Shown piece after piece: positions 15,173 to 24,510 of a DNA stretch of 46,717 nucleotides; the stretch's first letter is position 1, and every line of letters begins with the position of its first letter. The stretch comes from Marinobacter sp. (GTDB lineage Bacteria; Pseudomonadota; Gammaproteobacteria; Pseudomonadales; Oleiphilaceae). The notes below the pieces were generated by a model. It saw only the letters and a list, made by a program, of their open reading frames with translations. It made no database searches and had not been told where the DNA came from. Where the stretch lies: assembly GCA_017643965.1 (NCBI GenBank), contig JAEPMM010000001.1, positions 1 through 46,717 of the forward strand, in the 5' to 3' direction. Made by a program: the position numbers and the translations under genes.

Positions 15173-16471
15173 TTGTTTGAGCGTCCCGACGTTGGTGAAC
15201 GGGCGATCCTCGTCCACATTGATTTTACCTCCCACGAGGAGTCTGAAGATCCCGATGAGTTCCGGGAGCTGGTCACCTCTGCCGGTGTCGAACCCGTTGG
15301 TCTGGTTACGGGCTCGCGAAAACAGCCGAGTCCCCGGCTCTTCGTGGGGGAAGGCAAGCTTGAGGAGATCCGCGACGCGGTCAATGCCAACGAAGCCGAC
15401 GTGGTGCTGTTCAATCACTCGCTCAGCCCCTCCCAGGAGCGCAACATCGAGCGTGAACTCCAGTGCCGCGTACTCGACCGTACCGGGGTCATCCTCGATA
15501 TCTTTGCGCAGCGCGCTCGCACCCACGAGGGCAAGCTCCAGGTCGAGCTGGCCCAGCTGGAGCACATGTCGACACGGCTGATCCGTGGCTGGACCCACCT
15601 GGAGCGCCAGAAAGGCGGCATCGGCCTGCGTGGGCCGGGTGAAACCCAGTTGGAAACCGACCGCCGCCTGCTGCGTGAGCGGATCAAATCCATTCACAAG
15701 CGCCTTGAGAAGGTGCGCCGGCAGCGCAACCAGGGGCGCCGTGCCCGCAAGCGTGCGGACATCCCCACGGTATCGCTGGTGGGGTATACCAACGCCGGCA
15801 AGTCTACGTTGTTCAACCGTATTACCACTTCGACCGTATATGCTGCAGACCAGCTGTTTGCCACCCTGGATCCGACGCTGCGTCGTCTGGAACTTCCCGA
15901 TATCGGGGCGGTCGTAATGGCGGACACTGTGGGCTTCATTCGCCACCTGCCTCACAAGCTGGTAGAGGCATTCCGTGCGACGCTGGAGGAGACCACCCAG
16001 GCAACCCTGTTGCTTCATATCATCGATTGCCATGACAGCCGTCGGGATGAAAACATGGAGCAGGTCGAGGAAGTGCTGGCGGAAATCGGGGCAGACGAAA
16101 TTCCCATGCTTCAGGTGTTCAACAAGATCGATTTGCTGGACGACTTTACCCCCCGTGTGGAACGTAACGAAGACGGATTGCCGGTGAGGGTGTGGCTTTC
16201 GGCGGTCAGCGGGCAGGGCATTCAGGGATTGTTCGACGCGATTGTTGAGCGCCTTGCGGAGGATGTGGTCCACCACCATGTCCTGTTGGGACCGCAGGAC
16301 GGCAAATTGCGGGCCCTGCTGCATGAGGCCGGGTCGGTTGTGACCGAAGAGCACCGCGACAGCGGTGACACGGTTCTGGAAGTGCGCCTGCAGAATCGCG
16401 ACTGGCTTCAGTTATTGAGCCGCGCGGATGTGCGTGAACAGGACCTGAGAATCGACACTGGAACAGAGTAA
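15173..16471 (+). CDS. hflX: Ribosome-associated GTPase HflX
   Basis: GTPase (and RNA helicase in E. coli) that splits stalled 70S ribosomes, notably under heat stress. The 432-residue frame has the HflX N-terminal domain with a glycine-rich loop (RLFVGEGKLEEI), a coiled-coil linker (about 150-195), the G domain with GYTNAGKST near 204-212, DTVGFIRHLPH and NKIDL, and a C-terminal extension. I chose the TTG at 15173 because CAGGAG ends 9-10 bases upstream and the product begins FERPDVGERA, typical of the family. No ATG or GTG gives this N-terminus. Confidence 0.93.
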   Translation: MFERPDVGERAILVHIDFTSHEESEDPDEFRELVTSAGVEPVGLVTGSRKQPSPRLFVGEGKLEEIRDAVNANEADVVLFNHSLSPSQERNIERELQCRVLDRTGVILDIFAQRARTHEGKLQVELAQLEHMSTRLIRGWTHLERQKGGIGLRGPGETQLETDRRLLRERIKSIHKRLEKVRRQRNQGRRARKRADIPTVSLVGYTNAGKSTLFNRITTSTVYAADQLFATLDPTLRRLELPDIGAVVMADTVGFIRHLPHKLVEAFRATLEETTQATLLLHIIDCHDSRRDENMEQVEEVLAEIGADEIPMLQVFNKIDLLDDFTPRVERNEDGLPVRVWLSAVSGQGIQGLFDAIVERLAEDVVHHHVLLGPQDGKLRALLHEAGSVVTEEHRDSGDTVLEVRLQNRDWLQLLSRADVREQDLRIDTGTE

Positions 16472-16548
16472 ACGGTATCGCTATTGCCGGGGCGCTTATA
16501 AATCCCTAGTATTTGCAGCCATTCTATTAGTCAGGAACGGAGAGCACT

Positions 16549-17736
16549 ATGGCCTGGAATGAACCGGGTGGTAACCGTAACGACAACGATCCCTGGGGAA
16601 CCGGTGGTGGTCGTCGCGGCAATGATCAGGGTCCGCCAGACCTGGATGAGGCACTGAAAAAAGGCCTCGACAAACTCAACAAACTGCTGGGCGGCAAGGG
16701 CAACCGTTCCGGTGGGTCCGGCAGTGGTTCGTCATCCGGGAACAGCGGGGGGTTCGGCGCCATTCTGGCACTGGCAGGCATCCTCGTTGTGGGTTATGTC
16801 ATCTTCCAGTCGTTTTACACGGTGGATGAGCAGGAGCGCGCGGTTGTGCTGCGCTTCGGTGAGTTCAGCCGCACCGAGAACCCCGGCCTGCGTTTCAAGG
16901 TTCCGTTAATCGATGACGTCACCAAGGTGCGCGTGACCAACGTGCGCACGGCGGAATCGAGCGGCCAGATGCTGACCCAGGACGAGAACCTGGTCACCGT
17001 TGACCTGCAGGTTCAGTACCGGGTTGGCGATGCCAAAGCCTACGTTCTCAACATTCGTGACTCCAACGAAGCACTGGCGTTTGCCACCGATAGCGCCCTG
17101 CGCCATGAAGTGGGTAGTTCCACACTGGACCAGGTGCTCACCGAAGGCCGTGCCGAACTGGCGGTTCGGGTCGAGCAGCGTCTGCAGACGTTCCTGCGGG
17201 ATTATGGCGCGGGCCTCGAGATTGTCCGGGTCAACGTAGAGAGCACTCAGCCGCCTGATGCGGTACAGGATGCCTTCCGCGAAGTTCAGCGCGCCCGTGA
17301 AGACGAGCAGCGCGTGAAGGAAGAAGCCGAAACCTACCGCAACAAGGTGGTTCCGGAAGCCCGCGGTCAGGCCCAGCGCATGATCGAAGAAGCCCAGGCT
17401 TACAAGCAGGAAGTGATCGAGAGAGCGAACGGTGAAACTGCGCGTTTCCTTGCCATGCTTCAGGTTTACCAGACGTCTCCGGTCGTGACCCGCGAGCGCA
17501 TGTACCTGCAGGCGCTTGAAGGTGTGCTGTCTAACACCAGCAAGGTGCTGGTGGACACCGAGAGCAGCGGAAACATGATGTACCTGCCGCTGGACAGGCT
17601 GACCCAGAACCGCTCAGCGGGAGGTGGCAACAGCTCAGAAGGCTCTGATGGTCAGCCCAATATCCAGACGCTGACAGATCAGGTCATTCAGGAACTGCGC
17701 GGACGGCAGGACCCCGGCATTCGGAGGAGTAGATAA
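16549..17736 (+). CDS. hflK: FtsH protease modulator HflK
   Basis: SPFH-domain membrane protein that forms a large cage with HflC around FtsH and limits its access to membrane substrates. The 395 residues have a Gly/Ser/Asn-rich cytoplasmic N-terminus (1-68), one membrane helix (about 69-89), the SPFH domain (90-300) in the periplasm, and a long charged helix containing QRAREDEQRVKEEAETYRN. The ATG follows a GGAACGGAGAG-type ribosome site. Two bp separate its stop from the hflC start. Confidence 0.96.
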   Translation: MAWNEPGGNRNDNDPWGTGGGRRGNDQGPPDLDEALKKGLDKLNKLLGGKGNRSGGSGSGSSSGNSGGFGAILALAGILVVGYVIFQSFYTVDEQERAVVLRFGEFSRTENPGLRFKVPLIDDVTKVRVTNVRTAESSGQMLTQDENLVTVDLQVQYRVGDAKAYVLNIRDSNEALAFATDSALRHEVGSSTLDQVLTEGRAELAVRVEQRLQTFLRDYGAGLEIVRVNVESTQPPDAVQDAFREVQRAREDEQRVKEEAETYRNKVVPEARGQAQRMIEEAQAYKQEVIERANGETARFLAMLQVYQTSPVVTRERMYLQALEGVLSNTSKVLVDTESSGNMMYLPLDRLTQNRSAGGGNSSEGSDGQPNIQTLTDQVIQELRGRQDPGIRRSR

Positions 17737-17738
17737 TT

Positions 17739-18614
17739 ATGGGACCCAAAGGTGTAGTAGGCCTCGCAGGGGCCCTCATTGTAGTCCTGCTGGTTTTGTC
17801 GAGCGTTTACATCATTCCGGAGACCCATCGCGGCGTGAAGCTGCGTTTTGGTGAGCTGGTCCAGACCGATATGCAGGCAGGCCTCCATTTCAAGGTGCCG
17901 GTGATCGATCAGATTCGTGAGTTCGACATCCGGGTATTGACCATGGACCTACCGTCCCGTCAGTACCTGACCATCGAGAAGAAGCCGCTGGATGTGGATT
18001 CGTACATCGCCTGGAAGATTCGTGACGTGGACCAGTTCTACCGCGCCACCGGCGGCGACGAGTTCCGTGCCCAGTCACTGCTGCTGTCCCGCGTGGACAA
18101 CGGCCTTCGTGACGAGTTCGGTGTTCGTACCATGGTGGAGGTGGTGTCAGGTCAGCGTGACGAGCTGATGCATACCTTGCGTGATCGGGCCAACGAGACC
18201 GCGATCAAGGAGTTCGGGATCGAGATTCTGGATATCCGGGTCAAGGCCATCGAGTTCCCGGGCGAGGTCAGTGAGAACGTTTACCGCCGTATGGCGACTG
18301 AGCGTGAGAAGCTGGCCCAGGAATTCCGTTCCCGCGGCCGTGAGCTGGCGGAAGGTATTCGTGCCGATGCCGATCGACAGCGCACGGTGGTACTGGCGGA
18401 AGCTTTTGCCAGCGCCGAGGAAACCCGTGGTGAGGGCGACGGTGAGGCAGCCCGCATCTACGCCGATGCCTACGGCTCGAATGAAGAGTTCTACAGCTTC
18501 TATCGCAGCCTGCAGGCTTACCAGAATACGTTCTCCAGCAAGGACGATCTGATGGTGATCGATGCCAACAGCGACTTCCTGCGATTCCTCAAGGATCCCC
18601 AGGGCGGCCGCTAA
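17739..18614 (+). CDS. hflC: FtsH protease modulator HflC
   Basis: Partner of HflK in the HflKC cage. The 291 residues have an N-terminal membrane helix (about 6-24), the SPFH domain and a helical region with REKLAQEFRSRGRELAEGIR. The start sits 2 bp after the hflK stop, with GGAGGAG just upstream inside hflK. It is the last gene of the run and is followed within 20 bp by a strong intrinsic terminator. Confidence 0.96.
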   Translation: MGPKGVVGLAGALIVVLLVLSSVYIIPETHRGVKLRFGELVQTDMQAGLHFKVPVIDQIREFDIRVLTMDLPSRQYLTIEKKPLDVDSYIAWKIRDVDQFYRATGGDEFRAQSLLLSRVDNGLRDEFGVRTMVEVVSGQRDELMHTLRDRANETAIKEFGIEILDIRVKAIEFPGEVSENVYRRMATEREKLAQEFRSRGRELAEGIRADADRQRTVVLAEAFASAEETRGEGDGEAARIYADAYGSNEEFYSFYRSLQAYQNTFSSKDDLMVIDANSDFLRFLKDPQGGR

Positions 18615-18632
18615 GCGCCATCCGCTGTGGTC

Positions 18633-18665
18633 AAAACCGGAATACCTCGGTATTCCGGTTTTTTT
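18633..18665 (+). terminator. Strong intrinsic terminator after hflC
   Basis: A perfect 14-bp stem (18633-18646 with 18649-18662, containing CCGGAATACC) has a 2-nt minimal loop and seven T residues ending at 18665. The A-run on the left would also give a tail on the other strand. Confidence 0.93.
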
Positions 18666-18793
18666 GTGTCTGGCAACAGTGTAAAATTCTGCCGGTTTTG
18701 GTTCGGGTTTTCTCCTGCTCCCGACTTCGCCCTAAATCCTGTGCACTCCCGCCGCCTCTGGTTGACGCGGGGCAGAACGGACAACGGAATCTC

Positions 18794-19975
18794 ATGACAG
18801 TATCAGATCGCTGGTTGCTGCCCGATGGCGTGGAAGACATTCTGCCGCCTCTTGCAGGACAGATAGAATCCCTGCGCCGCGACGTAATGGACACCTGCCA
18901 GCGCTGGGGGTACCAACTGGTCATCCCGCCGCTGATTGAATACCTCGAAAGCCTGTTTACCGGGACCGGTCACGATCTGGAGCTGCAAACGTTCAAACTG
19001 ACCGATCAGCTGACCGGCAGAATGATGGGCGTGCGCGCAGACATGACGCCACAGGCCGCACGCATTGATGCCCACACCCTCGGCCAGGATGGCATTACCC
19101 GCCTGTGTTACGCCGGGCATGTGCTCCACACCCGCCCGCGCCACATGCTGACGGGCCGCACGCCGATTCAGGCCGGTTGCGAGCTGTTTGGCAGTGCTTC
19201 CGAGGCGGCCGACCTGGAAGTGATCAGCCTGATGCTGGAAACCCTGCGGGTGGCGGGATTGCCGCGAATCCACCTGGATCTGGCGCATGTCGCCATTTAT
19301 GAAACGCTGATGGGCGAGGCCCGGTTTGATCGTGATACCTCGGCTGCGATCTTCGACGCCATGGCGCGGAAGTCGGTGCCGGAGCTGGATGAGTTGCTGG
19401 GAGACTGTGCCGCGGATTCTGCCGGTGGCCGTCTGCGCGCGCTGGCGCGGGTCAGCGGTGGTCCGGAAGCTCTGGCCGATGCGCGACAGATCCTGGCCGG
19501 CGCTCCGGAAGCGCTGACCGCCGCCCTCGACCAGCTGGGGCGTGTCGCGGATCTGCTGACACGGGATTTTCCGGAAATCAGTTTCGGTTTCGATTTCTGT
19601 GAATTGCGGGGTTACAACTACCACACCGGGCTGGTTTTCGCCGCGTACGTGCCGGGTCATGGCGATGCCGTGGCCAAAGGCGGTCGATACGACTCGATCG
19701 GCAGCGATTTTGGCCGTGCCAGGCCGGCCACAGGCTTCAGCCTGGATATTCGCGCACTGGTGTCGCTGGGCGAGCGCGTCTCGCGCCGGGCCGGGGCGAT
19801 CTGGGCACCGGCCGATGCCGACCCGGCGCTGGAAAGCGTGATTGTCGGTTTGCGGATGACCGAAAGCGTTGTGCGGGCATTGCCCGAGGATGCAGATGCA
19901 GACCCCGCAAAGCGTGGCTGTGACAGAATTTTGGTAAAGCGTGACGGCCAGTGGGTCGTGGATCAACTGGGCTGA
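18794..19975 (+). CDS. hisZ: ATP phosphoribosyltransferase regulatory subunit HisZ
   Basis: HisRS-like protein without aminoacylation activity. It joins the short-form HisG to make the active, histidine-inhibited enzyme for the first step of histidine synthesis. The 393 residues start LLPDGVEDILPP, with the motif-2-like region MMGVRADMTPQAARI and YNYHTGLVFAAY. I chose the ATG at 18794, which has GGA 5-7 bases upstream. An in-frame upstream start at 18698 adds 32 residues unlike the family. A TAAAAT -10-like box lies at 18682-18687. Presence of HisZ implies a short HisG elsewhere. purA follows 14 bp later. Confidence 0.95.
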   Translation: MTVSDRWLLPDGVEDILPPLAGQIESLRRDVMDTCQRWGYQLVIPPLIEYLESLFTGTGHDLELQTFKLTDQLTGRMMGVRADMTPQAARIDAHTLGQDGITRLCYAGHVLHTRPRHMLTGRTPIQAGCELFGSASEAADLEVISLMLETLRVAGLPRIHLDLAHVAIYETLMGEARFDRDTSAAIFDAMARKSVPELDELLGDCAADSAGGRLRALARVSGGPEALADARQILAGAPEALTAALDQLGRVADLLTRDFPEISFGFDFCELRGYNYHTGLVFAAYVPGHGDAVAKGGRYDSIGSDFGRARPATGFSLDIRALVSLGERVSRRAGAIWAPADADPALESVIVGLRMTESVVRALPEDADADPAKRGCDRILVKRDGQWVVDQLG

Positions 19976-19989
19976 ATTGAGAGAGAATC

Positions 19990-21285
19990 ATGGGTAAAAA
20001 TGTAGTTGTGCTGGGCACCCAGTGGGGTGACGAGGGAAAAGGCAAGATTGTTGATCTGCTGACGGACAAGGTTTCTGCCGTTGTTCGCTTTCAGGGCGGA
20101 CACAACGCCGGTCACACGCTGGTGATCGAAGGCAAGAAGACGGCGCTGCACCTGATTCCCTCCGGCATTCTCCGCAAGAACGTGCACTGCATGATCGGTA
20201 ACGGCGTGGTGCTCTCCCCGGAGGCCCTGCTGAAGGAAGTGCGTGAGCTGGAAGCCAACGGCGTGGCCGTGCGTGACCGCCTGCGTATCAGCCTGGCCTG
20301 CCCGATCATTCTGCGTACCCATGTTCGCATCGACCAGGCCCGCGAGCGCGCCAAGGGTAACGACAAGATCGGTACCACCGGCCGTGGTATCGGTCCTGCC
20401 TACGAAGACAAAGTGACTCGCCGTGGCGTCCGGTTGGGCGATCTCTTCAATCCCGTGTCGTTCGAGGAAAAGCTGCGGGAGATCATGTCGTACCACAATT
20501 TCGTGCTCACCGAGTATTTCAAGGAAGAGGCCGAAGACATTGATGCCGCACTGGCCGAGCTGAAGCAGATGGGCGAGGAAATTCTGCCCATGGCGGCTGA
20601 CGTCACCGACATGCTCCACGATTACCGCAAGCGCGGCGAGCATATTCTGTTCGAGGGCGCACAGGGCTCACTGCTGGACATCGACCTCGGCACCTATCCC
20701 TACGTCACGTCGTCGAACACCACCGCTGGTGGCACCGCAACCGGCTCCGGTTTTGGCCCGCTGTTCCTCGACTACGTGCTGGGTATTACCAAGGCGTACA
20801 CCACCCGTGTCGGTTCCGGCCCGTTCCCGACCGAGCTGTTCGATGACATGGGGCAGCACCTGGCGGTCAAGGGTAATGAAATTGGCACCACCACGGGTCG
20901 TTCACGCCGTTGCGGCTGGTTTGATGCCGTGGCTCTGCGCCATGCCATCCAGATCAACAGTGTGTCCGGCATCTGCCTGACCAAACTGGATGTGCTGGAC
21001 GGTATGGACACCGTGAAGGTGTGTGTCGGCTACAAGACCCCGAACGGCGAAATCTTCCGCCCGCCCATTGGTTGCGACACCTACGATGACATCGAGCCGG
21101 TCTACGCCGAGCTGCCCGGCTGGAAAGAAAGCACTGTGGGTCTGACCACCCTGGAGCAGCTGCCGGAAAACGCCCGCGCCTACATCCGCTTCCTGGAGGA
21201 GCAGATCGAAGCGCCGATCGACATTATCTCGACCGGCCCGGATCGGGTGGAAACCATCACCCTGCGACATCCGTTCGGCGAGTAA
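19990..21285 (+). CDS. purA: Adenylosuccinate synthetase
   Basis: Condenses IMP with aspartate, using GTP, in the first committed step to AMP. The 431 residues match the family length. The P-loop GDEGKGK is at 13-19, with the catalytic pair D14 and H42 (GGHNAGHT). TTTGRSRRCGWFD and the C-terminal STGPDR are present. GAGAGA precedes the ATG. It probably forms an operon with hisZ and ends at a strong terminator. Confidence 0.97.
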   Translation: MGKNVVVLGTQWGDEGKGKIVDLLTDKVSAVVRFQGGHNAGHTLVIEGKKTALHLIPSGILRKNVHCMIGNGVVLSPEALLKEVRELEANGVAVRDRLRISLACPIILRTHVRIDQARERAKGNDKIGTTGRGIGPAYEDKVTRRGVRLGDLFNPVSFEEKLREIMSYHNFVLTEYFKEEAEDIDAALAELKQMGEEILPMAADVTDMLHDYRKRGEHILFEGAQGSLLDIDLGTYPYVTSSNTTAGGTATGSGFGPLFLDYVLGITKAYTTRVGSGPFPTELFDDMGQHLAVKGNEIGTTTGRSRRCGWFDAVALRHAIQINSVSGICLTKLDVLDGMDTVKVCVGYKTPNGEIFRPPIGCDTYDDIEPVYAELPGWKESTVGLTTLEQLPENARAYIRFLEEQIEAPIDIISTGPDRVETITLRHPFGE

Positions 21286-21298
21286 GGTCGAGGCCATG

Positions 21299-21327
21299 AA
21301 AAAACCCGCTCACGAGCGGGTTTTTTT
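21299..21327. terminator. Bidirectional intrinsic terminator between purA and cmoB
   Basis: A 13-bp stem (21299-21311 with 21314-21326, core CCCGCTC/GAGCGGG) has A-runs on the left and seven T residues on the right. It serves purA on the plus strand and, by its A-run, the cmoB transcript on the minus strand. Confidence 0.93.
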
Positions 21328-21354
21328 GTTCTTCCGGAGTGCAAACGGCTGCGG

Positions 21355-22347
21355 TCAGGGTTTTTCGGCAATGACGGTCGCCCGTTTGGGGCCCGGATAG
21401 CCTTCGATGGTCTTGCCGGGATCGTCCGGATCGAGAAAATCCTCAAGCGAATTGAAACGCATCCAGTCGGTGCGCCGCTGCTCGTCGGTGGTGGTGTCGG
21501 TGACATCCACCACCCGGGCATTGCGGAACCCGGTACGGTCAAGCCAGCGCAGCAGGGTGTCGCAGCTGGGCAGGAACCACACATTGCGCATCTGCCCGTA
21601 GCGGTCCTCCGGCATCAGGCTGTAGCCCTCGGGGCCATCCACCACCAGCGTTTCCAGAACCAGTTGACCGCCGCGGCGCAGGGTGTCCTTCAGTTCCAGC
21701 AGGTGATCCAGTGGCGAGCGGCGATGATAAAGCACGCCCATGGAGAAGGTGGTGTCGAAGGCTTCCAGCCCCGACGGCAGATCTTCCATGCGCACTGGTA
21801 ACAGGTCCACCGGTGCGTCGGGAGTGTAGCGTTTAACGCTGAGGAACTGGAACAGGAACAACAGGCCCGGATCAATGCCGATCACCCGGGCGGCGTCGTC
21901 ACCCAGCATGCGCCAGCAGTGATAGCCCGAGCCACAACCGACATCGAGAATGCGGCGGCCACGGAGGTCCGCCAGGTAGGGGGCGACACGGTCCCACTTC
22001 CAGTCGGAGCGCCATTCGGTGTCGACATAGGTGCCGAAAAAGTCGAACGGCCCCTTACGCCAGGGCATCAGCCCCCGCAGCCCGCTTTCCAGCTGCGCAC
22101 GCTGGGCCCGGGTCAGCGGCGCATCGCTGCCCAGGGTGATGGCGGATGCGTCGAGGCGAACGGTCGGATGGTCGATGTCCGGGAGCTGGCCCAGCGCATC
22201 CATCCAGCGCGCAATATCGCCATGGGGGTTCTCGTCAAACCGGCGCCGGAGCTGGCCCCTGAGGGTGTCTGCCCAAGGGTTGTGGCCGTTGTTCGCGAGT
22301 TCCTCAAGAAGTGGCTGGTAGCAATGTTGCCAGTCGAACGTTGCCAT
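21355..22347 (-). CDS. cmoB: tRNA 5-carboxymethoxyuridine methyltransferase-type enzyme CmoB
   Basis: Carboxymethyltransferase that uses carboxy-S-adenosylmethionine to convert 5-hydroxyuridine 34 to 5-carboxymethoxyuridine, widening wobble decoding. The 330 residues include KGPFDFFGTYVDTEWRSDWK, the SAM-site segment ILDVGCGSGYHCWRM and FSMGVLYHRRSPLDHL, all as in E. coli CmoB. The gene starts 9 bp after the cmoA stop and is last in a minus-strand cluster that ends at the shared terminator with purA. Confidence 0.96.
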   Translation of the reverse strand: MATFDWQHCYQPLLEELANNGHNPWADTLRGQLRRRFDENPHGDIARWMDALGQLPDIDHPTVRLDASAITLGSDAPLTRAQRAQLESGLRGLMPWRKGPFDFFGTYVDTEWRSDWKWDRVAPYLADLRGRRILDVGCGSGYHCWRMLGDDAARVIGIDPGLLFLFQFLSVKRYTPDAPVDLLPVRMEDLPSGLEAFDTTFSMGVLYHRRSPLDHLLELKDTLRRGGQLVLETLVVDGPEGYSLMPEDRYGQMRNVWFLPSCDTLLRWLDRTGFRNARVVDVTDTTTDEQRRTDWMRFNSLEDFLDPDDPGKTIEGYPGPKRATVIAEKP

Positions 22348-22356
22348 GTTGACTCC

Positions 22357-23118
22357 TCAGGCGCGGGATTTGATAGCAAGCATGGACACGAAATTGAAGC
22401 ACTGGTACCAGACGATGACCTGGCCAAAGCCCGCCTTCAGCAATCGGTGCTTGTGCTCCTCAAGGCTTTCCGGTATCAGCACCTGTTCGATGGCCGAGCG
22501 CTTCTGGCTGATCTCAAGGTCTGAATAGCCGTTGGCGCGCTTGAATTCGTGATGAAGCCGGGTCTGGATGTCCTGCTCCTGCGGTGATTCGAACCGGATC
22601 TTTTCCGACAGGATCAGTGCGCCACCGGGGCGGGTGGCATCCGCGATGCGCGTCAGCAGTCTGGCCCGCTCGCCGGGCGGCACGAACTGCAGCGTAAAGT
22701 TCAGCGTGGTCACGGAGGCGTTCTCCAGGGGCGTTGCGAGAATGTCTTCGCAGCGCAGTTGCACCGGCAGAGGGTGGTCATCCAGGGCGATGTAGTGCTC
22801 GCAGCGCTCGATCATGGCGTCGGAATTGTCGACGCCGGTCAGGGTGCAGTCTGCAAACGGAATGCCGTGGCGCATCGCCAGGGTGGAGGCCCCCAGCGAG
22901 CAGCCCAGGTCGTAACAGTTGCTGCCGGCCTGGACATGCTGCTCGGTGATCACTTCGATCATCGGAATGATGGTGGTGTAGCCCGGCACCGAGCGCCGGA
23001 TCATGTCCGGAAACACCCGCGCCACCGACGCATCGAAGCGGAAGTCCTCGGGATTGCGCTCGGTGGCAAACAGGCGGTCGGTTTCCTGCACCGGCGGCTT
23101 GTAGGGCTTGTCAGTCAT
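22357..23118 (-). CDS. cmoA: Carboxy-S-adenosyl-L-methionine synthase CmoA
   Basis: Makes carboxy-SAM from SAM and prephenate for CmoB. The 253-residue product starts MTDKPYKPP at 23118 and contains YDLGCSLGAST (SAM pocket), FTLQFVPP and HHEFKRANGYSDLEISQKR, which includes the arginine contacting the carboxylate. The frame stays open upstream to 23391, but that part is a shadow of the preceding gene. The first 8 bp overlap the end of that gene, which suggests translational coupling. Confidence 0.96.
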   Translation of the reverse strand: MTDKPYKPPVQETDRLFATERNPEDFRFDASVARVFPDMIRRSVPGYTTIIPMIEVITEQHVQAGSNCYDLGCSLGASTLAMRHGIPFADCTLTGVDNSDAMIERCEHYIALDDHPLPVQLRCEDILATPLENASVTTLNFTLQFVPPGERARLLTRIADATRPGGALILSEKIRFESPQEQDIQTRLHHEFKRANGYSDLEISQKRSAIEQVLIPESLEEHKHRLLKAGFGQVIVWYQCFNFVSMLAIKSRA

Positions 23119-23464
23119 TGCCGGGTGCGTCCTCTGCTGCCTCCGGCGCCGGCCCGCGGCTGCAACGCACGCCACGGTTCTTGTGGTCCACCAGAATGCC
23201 GCGGAAGTCCGGATCGACATCTGCGGCAATGGCCAGGTAGCCCTGCTCGCAGGCGGCGTGGAGTTCCGACGACTTGGGTGACATGCGGAACTCCTGCCCG
23301 GGGCTGACGTGAATGGCCTGGAATTCGCCCACCGGAATGTTGTCCTTGTTGTTGTCGTGATCAATGCGGCCGCTGACTTCCAGCACGACAACGGTGGCGA
23401 TCACGGCACCGATGGCCGTGGCGATCAGACTGCGGACCGTGAATGTGGCCTCTTTCTCGCTCAT
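23111..23464 (-). CDS. Unknown membrane-anchored protein upstream of cmoA
   Basis: I do not recognise a named family. The 117 residues comprise a short N-terminal cytoplasmic tail (MSEKEATFTVR), one hydrophobic segment (about 12-31) and a soluble, probably periplasmic remainder. That remainder contains two cysteines and a final Pro/Glu/Ala-rich tail. GGAG lies 7 bp upstream of the ATG at 23464, so I reject the longer frame to 23662. It overlaps cmoA by 8 bp and follows srkA by 34 bp, so it is likely co-transcribed. No function can be given from the sequence. Confidence 0.75.
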   Translation of the reverse strand: MSEKEATFTVRSLIATAIGAVIATVVVLEVSGRIDHDNNKDNIPVGEFQAIHVSPGQEFRMSPKSSELHAACEQGYLAIAADVDPDFRGILVDHKNRGVRCSRGPAPEAAEDAPGND

Positions 23465-23498
23465 CAGAACATCTCCGGGTAAGTCAGTTCGGCCGTTA

Positions 23499-24500
23499 TC
23501 AGTACTGGCCGGGAATATTGATGGGGGGTGCCTGCAGGGCAGCGAGCTGCTCCCGCATGGACAGAATCTGATCCGACCAGAACCGTGGCTGTACGAACCA
23601 CGGGAAGAACCGCGGGAAGGCCGGGTCGTCCCAGCGGTTGGCCAGCCAGGCGCAATGGGCAATCTGGCGGTAACAGCGCAGCGGCTCGATCAGGTGCCGT
23701 TCACGGCGGTTGAAGTCACGGAACATCTCATAACCCTCGAGAAGTTCGCCAAACTGCGCACCACGCTCGGCATCGTCGCCGTTGAGCAACAGCCACAGAT
23801 CCTGCACGGCCGGCCCGCTGCGGCAATCGTCGAGGTCGACAAACAGCATCTGTTCCTCCCGACACAGGATATTGCCCGCATGGCAGTCGCCGTGCAGGCG
23901 CAGGCTGGCCACATCGCCGGCGTCGTCAATGCGGCGGGCACAGGCATCCTGCAGGTCGGGAATCAGGCTGTCCCAGGCCGGGCGGAGATCCGCCGGAATC
24001 CAGTCGCCCTCGATCAGCAGTCGGTTCTTGCTGATGATGCCGTCAAGAATCGCCATGGCCGGGCGGTGCTCGAAGGGGGATGTTGCCCCCACATTGTGCA
24101 GTTGTCCGAGCCAGGATCCGAGGCGATAGAGCGTATCGGTGACGCTGGTATCCGGTGCCTGCCCACCCCGCTGGGGGAAGACGGCGAACAGGAATTCCTG
24201 CCATCGGCCGAGGGTGTCGCCCGTGGGCAGTGCGACCGGGGCGACTACCGGGATCTGTGCCTCGGTCAGTTCGGCGGTAAACCGGTGTTCCTCACGGATC
24301 TGCGCCTCGGACCAGCGGCCGGGCCGGTAGAATTTGACGATGACCGGCGAGGCGTCCTCGATGCCGATCTGGTACACGCGGTTTTCGTAACTGTTTAGCG
24401 CGAACAGCCGTCCATTGATAACAAAGCCCGCGTTTTCCATGGCATCCAGGATGGTATCCGGAGTGAGGGCGTCGTAAGGATGGCTGGAGGTTTCAGTCAT
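23499..24500 (-). CDS. srkA: Stress response kinase A (YihE/SrkA family)
   Basis: Aminoglycoside-phosphotransferase-fold Ser/Thr kinase linked in E. coli to the Cpx and oxidative stress responses and protection from MazF-dependent death. The 333-residue product starts METSSHPYDAL-like at 24500. It has the N-lobe lysine segment PVIVKFYRPGRW, the catalytic loop LHGDCHAGNIL and the metal-binding FVDLDDC. An upstream in-frame start at 24584 would read into the preceding gene. The gene stands 10 bp after an unknown membrane protein gene and ahead of another. Confidence 0.92.
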   Translation of the reverse strand: MTETSSHPYDALTPDTILDAMENAGFVINGRLFALNSYENRVYQIGIEDASPVIVKFYRPGRWSEAQIREEHRFTAELTEAQIPVVAPVALPTGDTLGRWQEFLFAVFPQRGGQAPDTSVTDTLYRLGSWLGQLHNVGATSPFEHRPAMAILDGIISKNRLLIEGDWIPADLRPAWDSLIPDLQDACARRIDDAGDVASLRLHGDCHAGNILCREEQMLFVDLDDCRSGPAVQDLWLLLNGDDAERGAQFGELLEGYEMFRDFNRRERHLIEPLRCYRQIAHCAWLANRWDDPAFPRFFPWFVQPRFWSDQILSMREQLAALQAPPINIPGQY

Positions 24501-24510
24501 AGAGTCGGTT

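Noticed and set aside
14978..16354. A 458-codon minus-strand frame opposite hflX
   Set aside because: hflX is intact, with its G-domain motifs on the plus strand, and the antisense product shows no domain.
23119..23391. A longer CmoA with 91 extra N-terminal residues
   Set aside because: The extension lies in an alternative frame of the upstream membrane protein gene and does not resemble the CmoA family.
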